Below are positions 7,209 through 15,982 of a DNA stretch of 64,000 bases, in pieces. Under the pieces are notes generated by a model that searched no databases, was not told where the DNA came from, and saw nothing but the letters and a program-made list of their open reading frames with translations. Numbering within the stretch: the stretch's first letter is position 1; each line of letters opens with the position of its first letter. The DNA is from Kitasatospora sp. CB01950 (GTDB taxonomy: Bacteria > Actinomycetota > Actinomycetes > Streptomycetales > Streptomycetaceae). A program made the translations under genes and the position numbers. The stretch spans positions 1 to 64,000 of the forward strand of contig NZ_LISX01000011.1 in assembly GCF_001905465.1 (NCBI RefSeq), in the 5' to 3' direction.

Positions 7209-9344
7209 TTACGCGCCCGGCCCCCGCACCGCGACCGTGCACAGCCGCTTGGTGGCGCGGGTCATCGCGACGTACAGGTCCCGTTCGCCCGCCGGCCGGG
7301 CCGCGACGATCCCCTCCGGATCCACCACGAATACCTCGTCGAACTCCAGGCCGCGCGCCTCCGACGCCGGGACCAGCCGGGCGAACTCCCCGACCCCCGC
7401 CGCCGCCAACTCCGCGACCCGGCCGTCCGCGCAGACCACGCCGAGCAACTCGCCCGGATGCGCGGCGGCCTGCGCCCGCAACTCGCCGACGAGCGCGTCG
7501 ACGAGCCGCCCCGCGGCCGCCGGGACGGACCGCGGCTCGTCGCCGTGCCGGACCGACCGCACCGGCGCCTGCCCCGGGGCGATCCGGGCGAGCAACTCCC
7601 CGGTGGCGGCCAGGATCTCCTGCGTGGTGCGGTACCCGACGGTCAGCGTCCGCAGGTCGAAGCGCCCGCCGAGGTGCGGCGCGAGCGCCTCGTCCCAGTC
7701 CCGCGCGGTCGCCGCCGGGCCCGCCTGCGCGAAGTCGCCGACCAGCGTCATCGACCGCCCCGGGCACCGGCGCACGATCATCCGCCACTGCATGGCCGTC
7801 AACTCCTGCGCCTCGTCCACCACGACGTGCCCGAAGACCCGCTCCGGCGGCCCGTCGACCAGGCTCGCCGCCTCGTCGAGCAGCGGCAGGTCGGCCCCGG
7901 TCCACGGCGCGCCGGGCGTGCGCAGCAGCAACGTCCGCTCGTCGTCGGTGAGTTGCGGCAGGTGCGCGGCCAGCGCGGCGGCGTCGCCCAGCAGCGCCTC
8001 GACGACGGCGCCGGGCGACAGCCGAGGCCAGATCGCCTCCACGGCCCGGTCCAGGTGCGCGTCCTCCAGCAGCGCCGCCCGCACCGCGTCGGCGTCGAAC
8101 TCGGCGCTCCCGTCGGCCGGTCGGTCGTCGACGCCGAGTCGGCGCAGGTCCCGCGCCGCCATCCGGTCGAGGTCGATGCCGGTGATCAGGGCGACCTCGG
8201 CGTCGATCCGCTCCAGCGCCTCGGCCGTACCCCGGGCCAGCGTGTCGGTCAGCGCATCCACCAGCAGCTCCAGGAACAGCCCGCGCGCCCGGTTGTGGGC
8301 GAGCCCGCTCGCCCGCGCCGCCCCGCGCGCCTCCGCGACCTCCCACTCCGCCAGCCGGACCCACTCCTGCCCGACCCGGACCGAGAACTCCCCGTCGGGC
8401 GCCTGCCGGGCCCGCACCGACCCGGCCAGCGCCCCGGCCAGGTCGGCGCCGCCCTTGAGCCGCGCCGCCCCGAACCCGTCCACGGCGAACGCGTCCACGG
8501 CGAACCCGTCCGCCCCGAACCCGTCCACGGCGCCCGGTCGGACCCCCGCCAGCTCCTCGCAGGTCGCCAGCACGACGTCGTTCTCGCCGAGCGACGGCAG
8601 CACCTGCGAGATGTAGTCCAGGAAACGCGCGTTCGGCCCCAGCACCAGCACGCCGCGCTCGGCCGCCTTCGGGAACGCGTACAGCACGTACGCGGCGCGG
8701 TGCAGCGCCACCACCGTCTTCCCGGTGCCCGGCCCGCCCTGTACCACCGTCACCCCGCGGTGCGCGGACCGGACGATCGCATCCTGCTCCGCCTGCAGCG
8801 TGGCGACCGCCGTCCCCATCCGGCCGGTGCGCCGCTCGCGCAGCGCGGCCGCCAACGGACCGTCACCGACGACGTCCCCCGCGGCCGGCTCCGAACCGTC
8901 CAGCAGCTCGTCGCTCACGCCGACCACCGTGCGGCCCGTCACGCTCAGATGACGGCGCCGACGCAGCCCCAGCGGATGCACCGGCGTCGCCTCGTAGAAC
9001 GCCCGCGCCGCCTCCGCCCGCCAGTCCACCAGCACCGGCAGCTCGTCCTCGTCCCGGTGCAGGCCCAACCGCCCGATCCGCAGCACCGTCCCGTCCACCA
9101 GGTCGATCCGGCCGAAGACCAACCCGCCCTCGGCGCCCTCCAACCGGCGCACCTCGCCCGCCAGCCGCCCCGCCGCCACCTCCCGCTCGTACACCTCGCC
9201 CGCACTGCCCGGCGCCGACGCCAGCACCCGGCCCAGCTGCGACCGCGCCCCGGCGAGCCGCTCGTCGAACAGCTCGCCGATGACGGACACCTGCACCCGC
9301 TCCAGCTCGACCTGCTGTGCGGCGTTGCCGTGGATCTGCGACAA
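7209..9344 (-). CDS. HelD-type RNA polymerase-associated UvrD-like ATPase
   Basis: Superfamily 1 ATPase of 711 residues. Walker A is GGPGTGKT (about 203-210), Walker B is VVVDEAQEL, and the C-terminal motifs ARGLEFDEVFVVDPEGI and YVAMTRATKRL are those of UvrD/HelD. The ~200 residues before Walker A include a coiled-coil N-terminus, as in HelD proteins, which wedge into RNA polymerase and recycle stalled enzyme; some actinobacterial members (HelR) protect against rifamycins. The TTG start at 9342-9344 is supported by GAGAAGGAGG upstream. A Gly/Asp/Ala/Phe-rich repeat (VDGFGADGFAVDAFAVDGFG) sits in the middle of the protein and is encoded by a short repeated DNA unit. I did not see the rifamycin-associated inverted repeat upstream, so resistance is only a possibility. 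Confidence 0.9.
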   Translation of the reverse strand: MSQIHGNAAQQVELERVQVSVIGELFDERLAGARSQLGRVLASAPGSAGEVYEREVAAGRLAGEVRRLEGAEGGLVFGRIDLVDGTVLRIGRLGLHRDEDELPVLVDWRAEAARAFYEATPVHPLGLRRRRHLSVTGRTVVGVSDELLDGSEPAAGDVVGDGPLAAALRERRTGRMGTAVATLQAEQDAIVRSAHRGVTVVQGGPGTGKTVVALHRAAYVLYAFPKAAERGVLVLGPNARFLDYISQVLPSLGENDVVLATCEELAGVRPGAVDGFGADGFAVDAFAVDGFGAARLKGGADLAGALAGSVRARQAPDGEFSVRVGQEWVRLAEWEVAEARGAARASGLAHNRARGLFLELLVDALTDTLARGTAEALERIDAEVALITGIDLDRMAARDLRRLGVDDRPADGSAEFDADAVRAALLEDAHLDRAVEAIWPRLSPGAVVEALLGDAAALAAHLPQLTDDERTLLLRTPGAPWTGADLPLLDEAASLVDGPPERVFGHVVVDEAQELTAMQWRMIVRRCPGRSMTLVGDFAQAGPAATARDWDEALAPHLGGRFDLRTLTVGYRTTQEILAATGELLARIAPGQAPVRSVRHGDEPRSVPAAAGRLVDALVGELRAQAAAHPGELLGVVCADGRVAELAAAGVGEFARLVPASEARGLEFDEVFVVDPEGIVAARPAGERDLYVAMTRATKRLCTVAVRGPGA

Positions 9345-9488
9345 AGAGAGCCTCCTTCTCGATTCGACTCCCGATTCGACGCACCACTATGCAGAGCGAA
9401 TCCCGGAAAGTACATATTGACTTGTCCCGCAGAGGTGTGGCTTTCGCTTTCCGGCGCCGATTCTCCGGGGAATTCCGGAACCATTGCT

Positions 9489-10076
9489 TCAATTGACGGA
9501 GGAGCCCCGGGGGCGGTCGGCGGCGGGCTCGGTCGCGTAGCGGCGCATCACGTCGACGGTGGCCTGCGGCGTCGGCGGACGGCCTGCGGCGAGGGCGTCC
9601 CGGAGGTCCCGGAAGTACTGCACGTACAGGTCGGGGGTGAAGGTGCTGAGCAGGACGGCGGGCCGGTCGGTCGGGTTGGCGAAGGTGTGCGGGGCGCCGG
9701 GCGGGACGATCACCAGGGTGCCCGCGACGGCGTCGTGCTCCTCGTCCCCGACGGTGAAACGCACCGTGCCGGACAGCACGTAGAAGCCCTCGTCGTGCTC
9801 GCGGTGGCGGTGCTGCGGCGGACCCTCGGTGTGCGGGGCGAGGACGGACTCGGCGATCGCGAGGCGGTGCCCGGTGTGGCTGCCGTCCTCCAGGACGCGC
9901 ATCCGGGTGGTGCCCAGAACGATCGTCTCGCCCTCGCCGGGGCGGACCACCGACACGGCCGGACGGGTCTGCGGCTCGCCGGTCTGCGGCTTGTTGCTCT
10001 GCGGTTCGTTGCTCTGCGGCTCGTCGGTCGTCGCTTCTTCGGTGTTCGCTTCTTCGGTCTTCGCTTCTTCGCTCAT
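9489..10076 (-). CDS. Cupin-domain protein with low-complexity N-terminus
   Basis: Single-domain cupin of about 195 residues. The metal-binding first motif is GPPQHRHREHDEGFYVLSG and the second is VPPGAPHTF, the usual two-histidine-plus-Glu and late-His arrangement of a mononuclear metal site. The first ~35 residues are a run of near-repeats (EEAKTEEANTEEATTDEPQ, then NEPQSNKPQTGEPQT) that probably do not fold; at the DNA level these are short tandem duplications. I start at the ATG at 10076; a GTG two codons upstream is equally open. It is divergent from a LysR regulator, which may control it. The substrate or role (enzyme or small-molecule sensor) is unknown. Confidence 0.8.
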   Translation of the reverse strand: MSEEAKTEEANTEEATTDEPQSNEPQSNKPQTGEPQTRPAVSVVRPGEGETIVLGTTRMRVLEDGSHTGHRLAIAESVLAPHTEGPPQHRHREHDEGFYVLSGTVRFTVGDEEHDAVAGTLVIVPPGAPHTFANPTDRPAVLLSTFTPDLYVQYFRDLRDALAAGRPPTPQATVDVMRRYATEPAADRPRGSSVN

Positions 10077-10131
10077 GTCCACCAGTGCACCGCCGGGGCG
10101 GCGTCGATGTCCAAGACCCGTTCCGCGGCGC

Positions 10132-10151
10132 CGATACCCGCTGCGTATCGT
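10132..10151 (+). promoter_or_regulatory. LysR-type box overlapping the -10 of the LysR gene
   Basis: GATAC-N7-GTATC is a short palindrome of the T-N11-A type used by LysR regulators. TATCGT within it (10146-10151) lies 6 nt before the GTG start and fits a -10 box for a leaderless transcript. Autoregulation, and control of the divergent cupin gene, is plausible. Confidence 0.45.
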
Positions 10152-10157
10152 GGCAGC

Positions 10158-11009
10158 GTGGAGCTACGGACCTTGCGCTATTTCGTGGCGGTCGCCGAGG
10201 AACTCCACTTCGGCCGGGCCGCCACCCGACTGCACATGAGCCAGCCGCCGCTGAGCCGGGCGATCAGACAGCTGGAGGCCCAGATCGGGGCCCTGCTGTT
10301 CGACCGCTCCGGGACGGGCGTCACGCTCACCGCCGTGGGATCGGTGCTGCTCGACGAGGCGCGGGCCCTGCTCGACCACGCCGACCGCGTCCGCGAGCGG
10401 GTCGGCGCGGCGGCCTGTACAGCGACCCTCACCGTCGGCATCCTGGGCGACGGCACCGACCCGGGCGCGGCCAGGCTCGCCGACGCCCACCGGCGACAGC
10501 ACCCCGGCCTCGACATCCGCATCCGCGACGCCGACCTCACCGACCCGACCTGCGGGCTGCGCGCCGGCCTGGTCGACGTCGCGCTGACCAGGGCGCCGTT
10601 CGACGGGACCGCCCTGACGGTCCGTGAACTGCGCGCCGATCCGGTCGGCGTCGTGCTGCGCGCCGACGACCCGCTGGCCCACCGCGAGCGGCTGCGGCTC
10701 GCGGAACTGGACGACCGCCGCTGGTTCCGGTTCCCGCCCGGCACCGACCCGCGCTGGCAGTCGTACTGGCACGGCGGCGCGCCGCGCGAGGGCCCGGTGG
10801 TGCGCACCGTCCAGGAGTGCGTGCAGGCCGTGCTGTGGAACGGCACCGTCGGCCTGGCGCCGCTCGGACACCGCATCCCCGCCGGACTGGCCGTGGTGCC
10901 GCTGGCCGGCCTGGCGCCGAGCCGGGTGGTGGCGGTGTGGAACGAGGGCGACGCCAACCCGCTGATCCGCTCCTTCGTCGAGACCGCCGCGGCCGCGTAC
11001 CGGCGCTGA
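10158..11009 (+). CDS. LysR-family transcriptional regulator
   Basis: Regulator of 283 residues. The winged HTH occupies the first ~60 residues (LRYFVAVAEELHFGRAA, then SQPPLSRAIRQLEAQIGALL), followed by the periplasmic-binding-like effector domain (LTVGILGDGTDPGAARLADAH onward). The GTG start at 10158 gives the standard VELRTLRYFVAVAEE opening. It is divergent from the cupin gene across about 80 bp that holds a GATAC-N7-GTATC box. The stop codon sits inside a 12-bp tandem repeat (TGAACGG units) that supplies two further in-frame TGA codons. The inducer is unknown. Confidence 0.92.
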   Translation: MELRTLRYFVAVAEELHFGRAATRLHMSQPPLSRAIRQLEAQIGALLFDRSGTGVTLTAVGSVLLDEARALLDHADRVRERVGAAACTATLTVGILGDGTDPGAARLADAHRRQHPGLDIRIRDADLTDPTCGLRAGLVDVALTRAPFDGTALTVRELRADPVGVVLRADDPLAHRERLRLAELDDRRWFRFPPGTDPRWQSYWHGGAPREGPVVRTVQECVQAVLWNGTVGLAPLGHRIPAGLAVVPLAGLAPSRVVAVWNEGDANPLIRSFVETAAAAYRR

Positions 11010-11038
11010 ACGGTGGGCTGAACGGCGGGCTGAACGGC
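11003..11038 (+). repeat. Three 12-bp tandem copies at the LysR gene 3' end
   Basis: GCGCTGAACGGT, GGGCTGAACGGC and GGGCTGAACGGC follow head to tail. The first copy contains the gene's stop codon TGA, and each later copy repeats an in-frame TGA. Confidence 0.8.
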
Positions 11039-11164
11039 GGTGGGCGAACGGCCGTTTCCTTCCCTCCGCAGGCGCATCGTCGCAGCTGGGAGGCGGTCTG
11101 TTCAGGGGCCCGACGGCCTGTCAGGCTTCGGCGCGCCGGACACGGACCAGAAGGGGCGCAGCAG

Positions 11165-12262
11165 ATGACAGGACTTCGGACACTACTGACCAGGTGGATC
11201 ACGGTGGCGGCCGTGCTGCTGGGCGCGTTCTCGCTCACGGGCGCGTTGCCGCTCACGGGCGCGCCGAGCGCCCAGGCCGTCGAACAGGGCGCGACCACGA
11301 CGATCTGCGGCTACACGCCGGTCCCCGCCGGCTGGGTGATCACCAGCGCGAACTGGGGCGGGTGCAGCGGCTACGGGCTGTTCACCATCACCGAGCTCGG
11401 CGACGCCACCACCATTCAGGCCTGCTCGAACTCGCCGGTGCCCGCCGGCTGGGTGATCACGGCGATGCAGAACGGCCCGACCTGCGGCAGCAGTTACCCG
11501 CTGTACTCGCTGCTGAAGGTCACCACCCAGACCACGCTGAAGGACTGCGCGCAGTCGGCGATCCTGCCCGGCTTCGTGATCACCGCGATCGAGACCGTCT
11601 CGGCGGCGTGCGGCACCTGGGGGACGTACACCGTCACGCTGATACCGCCCACCGCCACCTCCTACCAGGCGTGCGCGATCTCGCCGATCCAGGACGGCTG
11701 GGTGATCACCAGCTCGCAGAACAATGCCGGCTGCGGCAACTACCCGCTGTACTCGCTGCTGAAGGTCACCACCCAGACGACCTTGCAGGACTGCGGGCAG
11801 TCCGCGATCCAGCCCGGCTGGGTGGTCACCGCCGTGCAGTCCAACTCGCCCGCCTGCGGCACCTACGGGACGTTCACGGTGATGCTGGTGACCAACCAGA
11901 CCTCGCTCCAGGTGTGCGGCAACTCGCGCGTCCCGGACGGCTGGGTGATCACCGCGATGCAGAGCGGCAGTTCGACCTGCGGCACGTACAACATCAATAC
12001 GTTGACGAAGGTCACCACCCAGACGAGCCTCATCGCCTGCGGGCAGTCCCCGATCCCGACCGGCTGGGTCATCACCGGGGCCGGCAGCGGCTCCGGCCAG
12101 TGCGGCGTCTACACCGTGTACACGCTCACCAAGATCACCACCCAGACCAGCATGGTGGTCTGCGGCCAGTCCCCGATCCCCGCCGGCTGGACGGCCGGCA
12201 ACCAGGTCAACGGCACCCAGTGCGGGGTCTACACCGTCCGGGTCATCACCAAGAACCCCTGA
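11165..12262 (+). CDS. Secreted protein of eight ~42-residue Cys repeats
   Basis: Exported protein of 365 residues. A signal peptide (TRWITVAAVLLGAFSLTGAL, cleavage near SAQA) is followed by eight consecutive units of about 38-42 residues and almost nothing else. Each unit reads roughly T-T/S-x-x-x-C-x-x-S-x-I/V-x-x-G-W/F-V-I/V-T-x(6-10)-C-G-x-Y-x-x-Y/F-x-L/V, with two cysteines per unit (the last unit lacks VIT). Typical openings are SNSPVPAGWVIT, GQSAIQPGWVVT and GQSPIPTGWVIT. I do not recognise a named domain. The regular Cys pairs suggest one disulphide per repeat and a rod or beta-propeller-like exported structure. The ATG follows GAAGGGGCGC. A strong hairpin lies just downstream, so it is probably a single-gene transcript. 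Confidence 0.85.
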   Translation: MTGLRTLLTRWITVAAVLLGAFSLTGALPLTGAPSAQAVEQGATTTICGYTPVPAGWVITSANWGGCSGYGLFTITELGDATTIQACSNSPVPAGWVITAMQNGPTCGSSYPLYSLLKVTTQTTLKDCAQSAILPGFVITAIETVSAACGTWGTYTVTLIPPTATSYQACAISPIQDGWVITSSQNNAGCGNYPLYSLLKVTTQTTLQDCGQSAIQPGWVVTAVQSNSPACGTYGTFTVMLVTNQTSLQVCGNSRVPDGWVITAMQSGSSTCGTYNINTLTKVTTQTSLIACGQSPIPTGWVITGAGSGSGQCGVYTVYTLTKITTQTSMVVCGQSPIPAGWTAGNQVNGTQCGVYTVRVITKNP

Positions 12263-12269
12263 CACCACC

Positions 12270-12301
12270 GGCCCGCCCGCGCCACCAGGCCCGGGCGGGC
12301 C
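12270..12301 (+). terminator. Hairpin terminator after the repeat protein
   Basis: A 10-bp perfect GC stem (GGCCCGCCCG against CGGGCGGGCC) with a 12-nt loop, 8 nt after the stop codon. Confidence 0.7.
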
Positions 12302-12410
12302 GACACTTCGAGCCGCGCAGCGCTCCCACGACGTCGGCCTCCGGTCCCGGGCAGGCAACGGATCGTCCCGGGCAGGTGGGGCTGTCGGTGGCGGCTGCGA
12401 TGTTGCGGGG

Positions 12411-12818
12411 ATGGCCATCTGGAACCTGATCGACATCGACCTTGCCCTGCGGGCGAGTTGGGCCGCCGACACCTGTTCGCCGGACGACCTGGCCCGCGCG
12501 GGGTGGCAGGCGGACAACCCGGCGTGGGGGCACTGCGACATCACGGCACTGCTGGTGAACGACCTGCTCGGCGGCGACCTGGTGGTCGGCGAGGTGCACC
12601 TCGGCGGGGAGCGCCAGGGCTTCCACTGGTGGAACCGGCTGCCGAGCGGCGCGGAGCTCGACCTGACGCGCGAGCAGTTTCGCGACGGGCAGCTGGTGAC
12701 CGCGGCGCGGGTGGTCGAACGTCCGCCCGGGCGGCCGCCGCACCGGTGGGAGGAGTACCTGCTGCTGCGCGAGCGGGTCGGCGCGCGCCTTGGCGTTCTG
12801 CCGGGGGAGCCCGGCTGA
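12411..12818 (+). CDS. YunG-family protein
   Basis: Cytoplasmic protein of 135 residues. The core NPAWGHCDITALLVNDLLGGDL, followed by GEVHLGGERQGFHWWNRLPSGAELDLTREQF, matches the YunG pattern: an N-terminal tryptophan/cysteine segment where Cys-x-x-T/A-A-L begins a helix, then a hydrophilic 'H.WN.l..G..iDlT..QF' segment. This layout recalls papain-like or transglutaminase-like folds, with Cys and His both present, but activity has not been shown for the family as far as I know. It has no signal peptide. The start ATG follows GCGGGG. It lies between two exported proteins with no obvious operon partner. Confidence 0.75.
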   Translation: MAIWNLIDIDLALRASWAADTCSPDDLARAGWQADNPAWGHCDITALLVNDLLGGDLVVGEVHLGGERQGFHWWNRLPSGAELDLTREQFRDGQLVTAARVVERPPGRPPHRWEEYLLLRERVGARLGVLPGEPG

Positions 12819-12922
12819 GTGGCTGGGCCGATGGGTGCAGTGCGGCGGGCTCCGGGGGTGGGGGAGGGCGACGATCGGCGGACAGGAGGCCCGTGCGTCG
12901 GGTGCGGGCGGAGAGGTGCGCC

Positions 12923-14446
12923 ATGGGAATGGATCGTCGGCGGTTCCTGACCGTCGCAGCGGTGTCGGCGGCCGGGCTGGTCGCGGGGACGGGGCAGGCG
13001 GTGGCCGCGTTCCCCGCGCGGCCGCGCGGGTGGCGGGCCGCGCCGCCGGACTGGCAGGCGCTGCGCCGGCGGCTGGGCGACCGGCTGGTGCTGCCCGCCG
13101 ACTCCGGGTACGCGACGGCGCGGCTCGGCTTCAACGAGTTGAACGACGGTCAACTGCCGGCCGCCGTCGCCAAGTGCGTCTCGGCGGACGACGTCCGGGC
13201 CTGCCTGGACGTGGCGCGCGGCCACGGCCTCCCGATCGCGGCGCGCAGCGGCGGCCACAGCTACCTCGGCTACAGCGTCCCGGACCGGGGCCTGGTGATC
13301 GACCTGCGCGGCATGGCCGCCGTCGAGGTCGCCCCGGACGGGACCGCGCACGTCGGCGCGGGCGCCCGGCTGATCGAGGTGTACGCGGGCCTCGCGGCGG
13401 CGGGCCGGCTGCTGCCCGCCGGGAGCTGCCCGACCGTCGGCGTCGGCGGGCTCACCCTCGGCGGCGGAATCGGCGTGCTGGCCCGCAAATACGGGCTGAC
13501 CTGCGACCGGCTCGGCGCCGCGCAGGTCGTCACCGCCGACTCCGCCCTGCACACCGCCTCGCCCGCCGGCGACGAGGACCTGTACTGGGCGCTGCGCGGC
13601 GGCGGTGGCGGAAACTTCGGCGTGGTCACCCGGTTCAGCTTCGACACCGCGCCCGCGCCCGCCCTGACCGTCATCTCGCTGGCGTTCCCCGCCGGGTCGG
13701 TGCCGCAGGTGCTCGGCGCGTGGCAGCCGTGGGTGTCCGGCGCGCCCGAGGAGCTCTGGGCGAGCTGCCAGATCGCCGGCGGCAACCCGCCGAGCTGCCG
13801 GGTCGTCGGCTGCTGGGTCGGCGACCCGGACGGCGCGAACCAGCAGGTCGACCGGCTGGTCAAGGCCGCCGCGACCACGCCGACCAGCCGCACCGTCGCG
13901 TCCAAGGACTACCTGGCGGCGATGAAGTACATGGCGGGCTGCTCGAAGGACACCATCGCCGAGTGCCACCCCACCTGGGAGGGCGGCAGGCTCACCCGGA
14001 CCGGGTTCGTCGCGGTCTCCCGGATGCTCGGCCCCCGGCCGGTCGACCCGGCGAAGGTCACCGAGCTGATGACCGGTCACACCGGCGTCGACCTGCTGCT
14101 CGACTCGCTCGGCGGCGCAGTCGCCGACCTCGCCCCGGACGCCACCGCCTTCCCGCACCGGCACTCGCTCGCCAGCGCCCAGATCTACGCGGGCGCCACC
14201 CCCGCCACCGAGGCCCGCGTGAAGGCCACCGTCGACGCGATCCGCGACGGCCTCGCCCGCCTCGGCGCGTACGGCGGCTACGTCAACTACATCGACGCCA
14301 CCCTGCCGGACTGGGGACACGCCTACTACGGTGAGAACCTGCCCCGCCTGCAGACAGTCGCCTGCCGGTACGACCCCGACGGCGTCTTCGCCTTCCCACA
14401 GTCCGTCACCGCGGCGGCGGCGAGCGGGTTCGGGAAGGCCGCCTAG
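12923..14446 (+). CDS. Tat-exported berberine-bridge-type FAD oxidoreductase
   Basis: Secreted flavoprotein of 507 residues. A twin-arginine signal (MGMDRRRFLTVAAVSAAGL) is followed by a FAD-binding PCMH domain and a C-terminal BBE segment (GGYVNYIDATLPDWGHAYYG, then LPRLQTVACRYDPDGVF). RSGGHSYLG supplies the His and SCPTVGVGGLTLGGG the Cys that in this family attach FAD at two points (bicovalent flavin). Such enzymes oxidise sugars or natural products with oxygen. The ATG at 12923 follows GAGAGG; the ATG two codons on is an alternative. There are no pathway neighbours; the MFS gene is convergent. The last codons lie inside a 33-bp tandem duplication. Confidence 0.92.
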   Translation: MGMDRRRFLTVAAVSAAGLVAGTGQAVAAFPARPRGWRAAPPDWQALRRRLGDRLVLPADSGYATARLGFNELNDGQLPAAVAKCVSADDVRACLDVARGHGLPIAARSGGHSYLGYSVPDRGLVIDLRGMAAVEVAPDGTAHVGAGARLIEVYAGLAAAGRLLPAGSCPTVGVGGLTLGGGIGVLARKYGLTCDRLGAAQVVTADSALHTASPAGDEDLYWALRGGGGGNFGVVTRFSFDTAPAPALTVISLAFPAGSVPQVLGAWQPWVSGAPEELWASCQIAGGNPPSCRVVGCWVGDPDGANQQVDRLVKAAATTPTSRTVASKDYLAAMKYMAGCSKDTIAECHPTWEGGRLTRTGFVAVSRMLGPRPVDPAKVTELMTGHTGVDLLLDSLGGAVADLAPDATAFPHRHSLASAQIYAGATPATEARVKATVDAIRDGLARLGAYGGYVNYIDATLPDWGHAYYGENLPRLQTVACRYDPDGVFAFPQSVTAAAASGFGKAA

Positions 14447-14496
14447 GGAGTCCAGGTCAGCTCCGGGAAGGCCGCCCAAGGAGCCCAGGTCATCTC
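14431..14496 (+). repeat. 33-bp tandem duplication over the oxidase 3' end
   Basis: Two copies of a 33-bp unit beginning CGGGAAGGCCGCC, differing at only a few positions. The first copy encodes the last residues (GKAA) and the TAG stop of the oxidoreductase. The second is non-coding and its stop has changed to CCA. Confidence 0.8.
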
Positions 14497-14663
14497 CGGA
14501 CGTCGCCAACGGGCGCTCGGAGAAGGACACTTCGGGCGCCTCACAGATGCAGTCGACCGTCAGGTCGGGGTCGGGTGCCTGGCGCAGGACCGATTGCCGG
14601 GAGCGATGGGCGAGTTCGCGGTGGAGTTGATGGATCCGGGGCGGGAGGGGGTCGGACGGCCGG

Positions 14664-15839
14664 TCAGGGTGTGTGGCGGCGCAGGAGGTAGATGCCGGAG
14701 GCGGCGGCGAGGGCGGCCATGCAGGCGGTGAAGATCAGGGCGGCGTGGGTGAGGCCGAATGGGCCGGTGAGGAGGCCGATGCCGATGACGGGGATGGAGA
14801 TGCCGAAGTAGGCGACGACGAAGAGGGCGGACAGGACGCCGCCGTGGGCCTCGGGCGGGGAGGCGCCGGCGACCTGTCCGACGGCGCCGCGCAGGCCCAT
14901 GCCCTGGCCGGCGCCGCCGACGAGCGCGGCGAGTACGAGGGGGAGGAGGGTCTCGGTGGCGAGGGAGAGGGCGAGGAGCGCGAGGCCGGCGATCAGGACC
15001 AGGCAGCCGAGCGGGATGGCGCGGGACTCGCCGAGGCGGGGGACGAGGAGCTGGCCGGCGGTGGAGGCGAAGAACGCCAGGCAGACGATCGCGCCGACGG
15101 CGGCGTGGTTGTGCACGTCGAGGTCCTGCGCGAGGAACGCCGGCGAGACGGAGGTGAAGACGCCGAGCAGCGAGAACCCGGCGAACGCGGCGATCGCGGA
15201 GGGCACGAAGACGCCGCGGACCTGCGGCGGCAGACTCGGCCGGCGGGGACGGGCCTCGCGCAGCGGGCGGGCGGCGGCCACGGTCTCGGGCAGGGCCCAG
15301 GTGACGGCGAACGAGGCGGCGAGCAGGGCCAGATGGACCAGGTAGGGGAGCGTCAGCGGGTGGGAGGTGTACTCGGCGAACAGCCCGGACAGCAGCGGGC
15401 CGAGGCCGAGGCCGCCCATGTTCGCGGCGGTGGCGACGAAACCGGCGCGGGCCCCGCGCCCGGCCGGGGCGAGTTCCAGGACGTACGCGGTGGCGGTGCC
15501 GGTGAACAGGCCCGCCGAGAAACCGGACAGCAGCCGGCCCACGAACAGCAGCGGCAGCCCCTGTTCGGCGAGGAACGCGACCGCGGCCGCCGCCGCGCAG
15601 CCGAGGCCGACCAGCAGCACCGGTCGGCGTCCCACCTGGTCCGAGACGTTGCCGACCAGCAGCAGCACGCCGATCACCCCGAACGCGTAGACGGCGAACA
15701 CGATCGTCACCATCAGTTCGGAGAACCCGATCTGCTCCTGGTACAGCCCGTACAGCGGTGTGGGCAACGTCGTCCCCGCCATGCACACGGCGAACGCGCC
15801 CGCCGCCCCCAGGTAGCCGGAGCTCCGACGAACAGTCAT
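14664..15839 (-). CDS. MFS transporter
   Basis: Inner-membrane drug/metabolite exporter of the major facilitator superfamily, 391 residues. The hydrophobic profile fits 12 membrane helices in two halves. Between helices 2 and 3 stands GNVSDQVGRRPVLLVG, the family's D-x-x-G-R-R loop, with GRLLSGFSAGLFTGTATAYV in helices 4-5. I start at the ATG (MTVRRSSGYLGAAGAFAVCMAG); the frame is open upstream, but those residues are Pro/Arg-rich. The 14447-14663 gap before its stop shows no gene. The substrate is unknown. Its upstream neighbour on the same strand (DUF4240) ends 143 bp away, so separate transcription is likely. Confidence 0.9.
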   Translation of the reverse strand: MTVRRSSGYLGAAGAFAVCMAGTTLPTPLYGLYQEQIGFSELMVTIVFAVYAFGVIGVLLLVGNVSDQVGRRPVLLVGLGCAAAAAVAFLAEQGLPLLFVGRLLSGFSAGLFTGTATAYVLELAPAGRGARAGFVATAANMGGLGLGPLLSGLFAEYTSHPLTLPYLVHLALLAASFAVTWALPETVAAARPLREARPRRPSLPPQVRGVFVPSAIAAFAGFSLLGVFTSVSPAFLAQDLDVHNHAAVGAIVCLAFFASTAGQLLVPRLGESRAIPLGCLVLIAGLALLALSLATETLLPLVLAALVGGAGQGMGLRGAVGQVAGASPPEAHGGVLSALFVVAYFGISIPVIGIGLLTGPFGLTHAALIFTACMAALAAASGIYLLRRHTP

Positions 15840-15982
15840 TCGCCCACCGTAGCCGCGCGATCGACCTGCACGCCCACCGCAGGGCCGCCGGTCGGGGAGA
15901 CGGGCGGGAAGTCGGCGCAGGCTGGCCCGTTCCCGTCGGGTCCGCACCGGCGACGGTCGCCGCCGCATTCCGGCGGGACGCC

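Noticed and set aside
9345..9480. A rifamycin-associated element upstream of the HelD gene
   Set aside because: The region has only a short direct repeat (GATTCGAC twice); no long inverted repeat of the reported kind was visible.
7176..10157. Long plus-strand frame running through the HelD and cupin genes into the LysR gene
   Set aside because: Arg/Pro-rich antisense translation. Only the part from the GTG at 10158 is real (LysR); HelD and the cupin on the minus strand carry the conserved motifs.
14447..14663. A small gene between the oxidoreductase and the MFS transporter
   Set aside because: Open frames exist, but none has a ribosome binding site, coding bias or recognisable sequence; part of the stretch is the 33-bp duplication.
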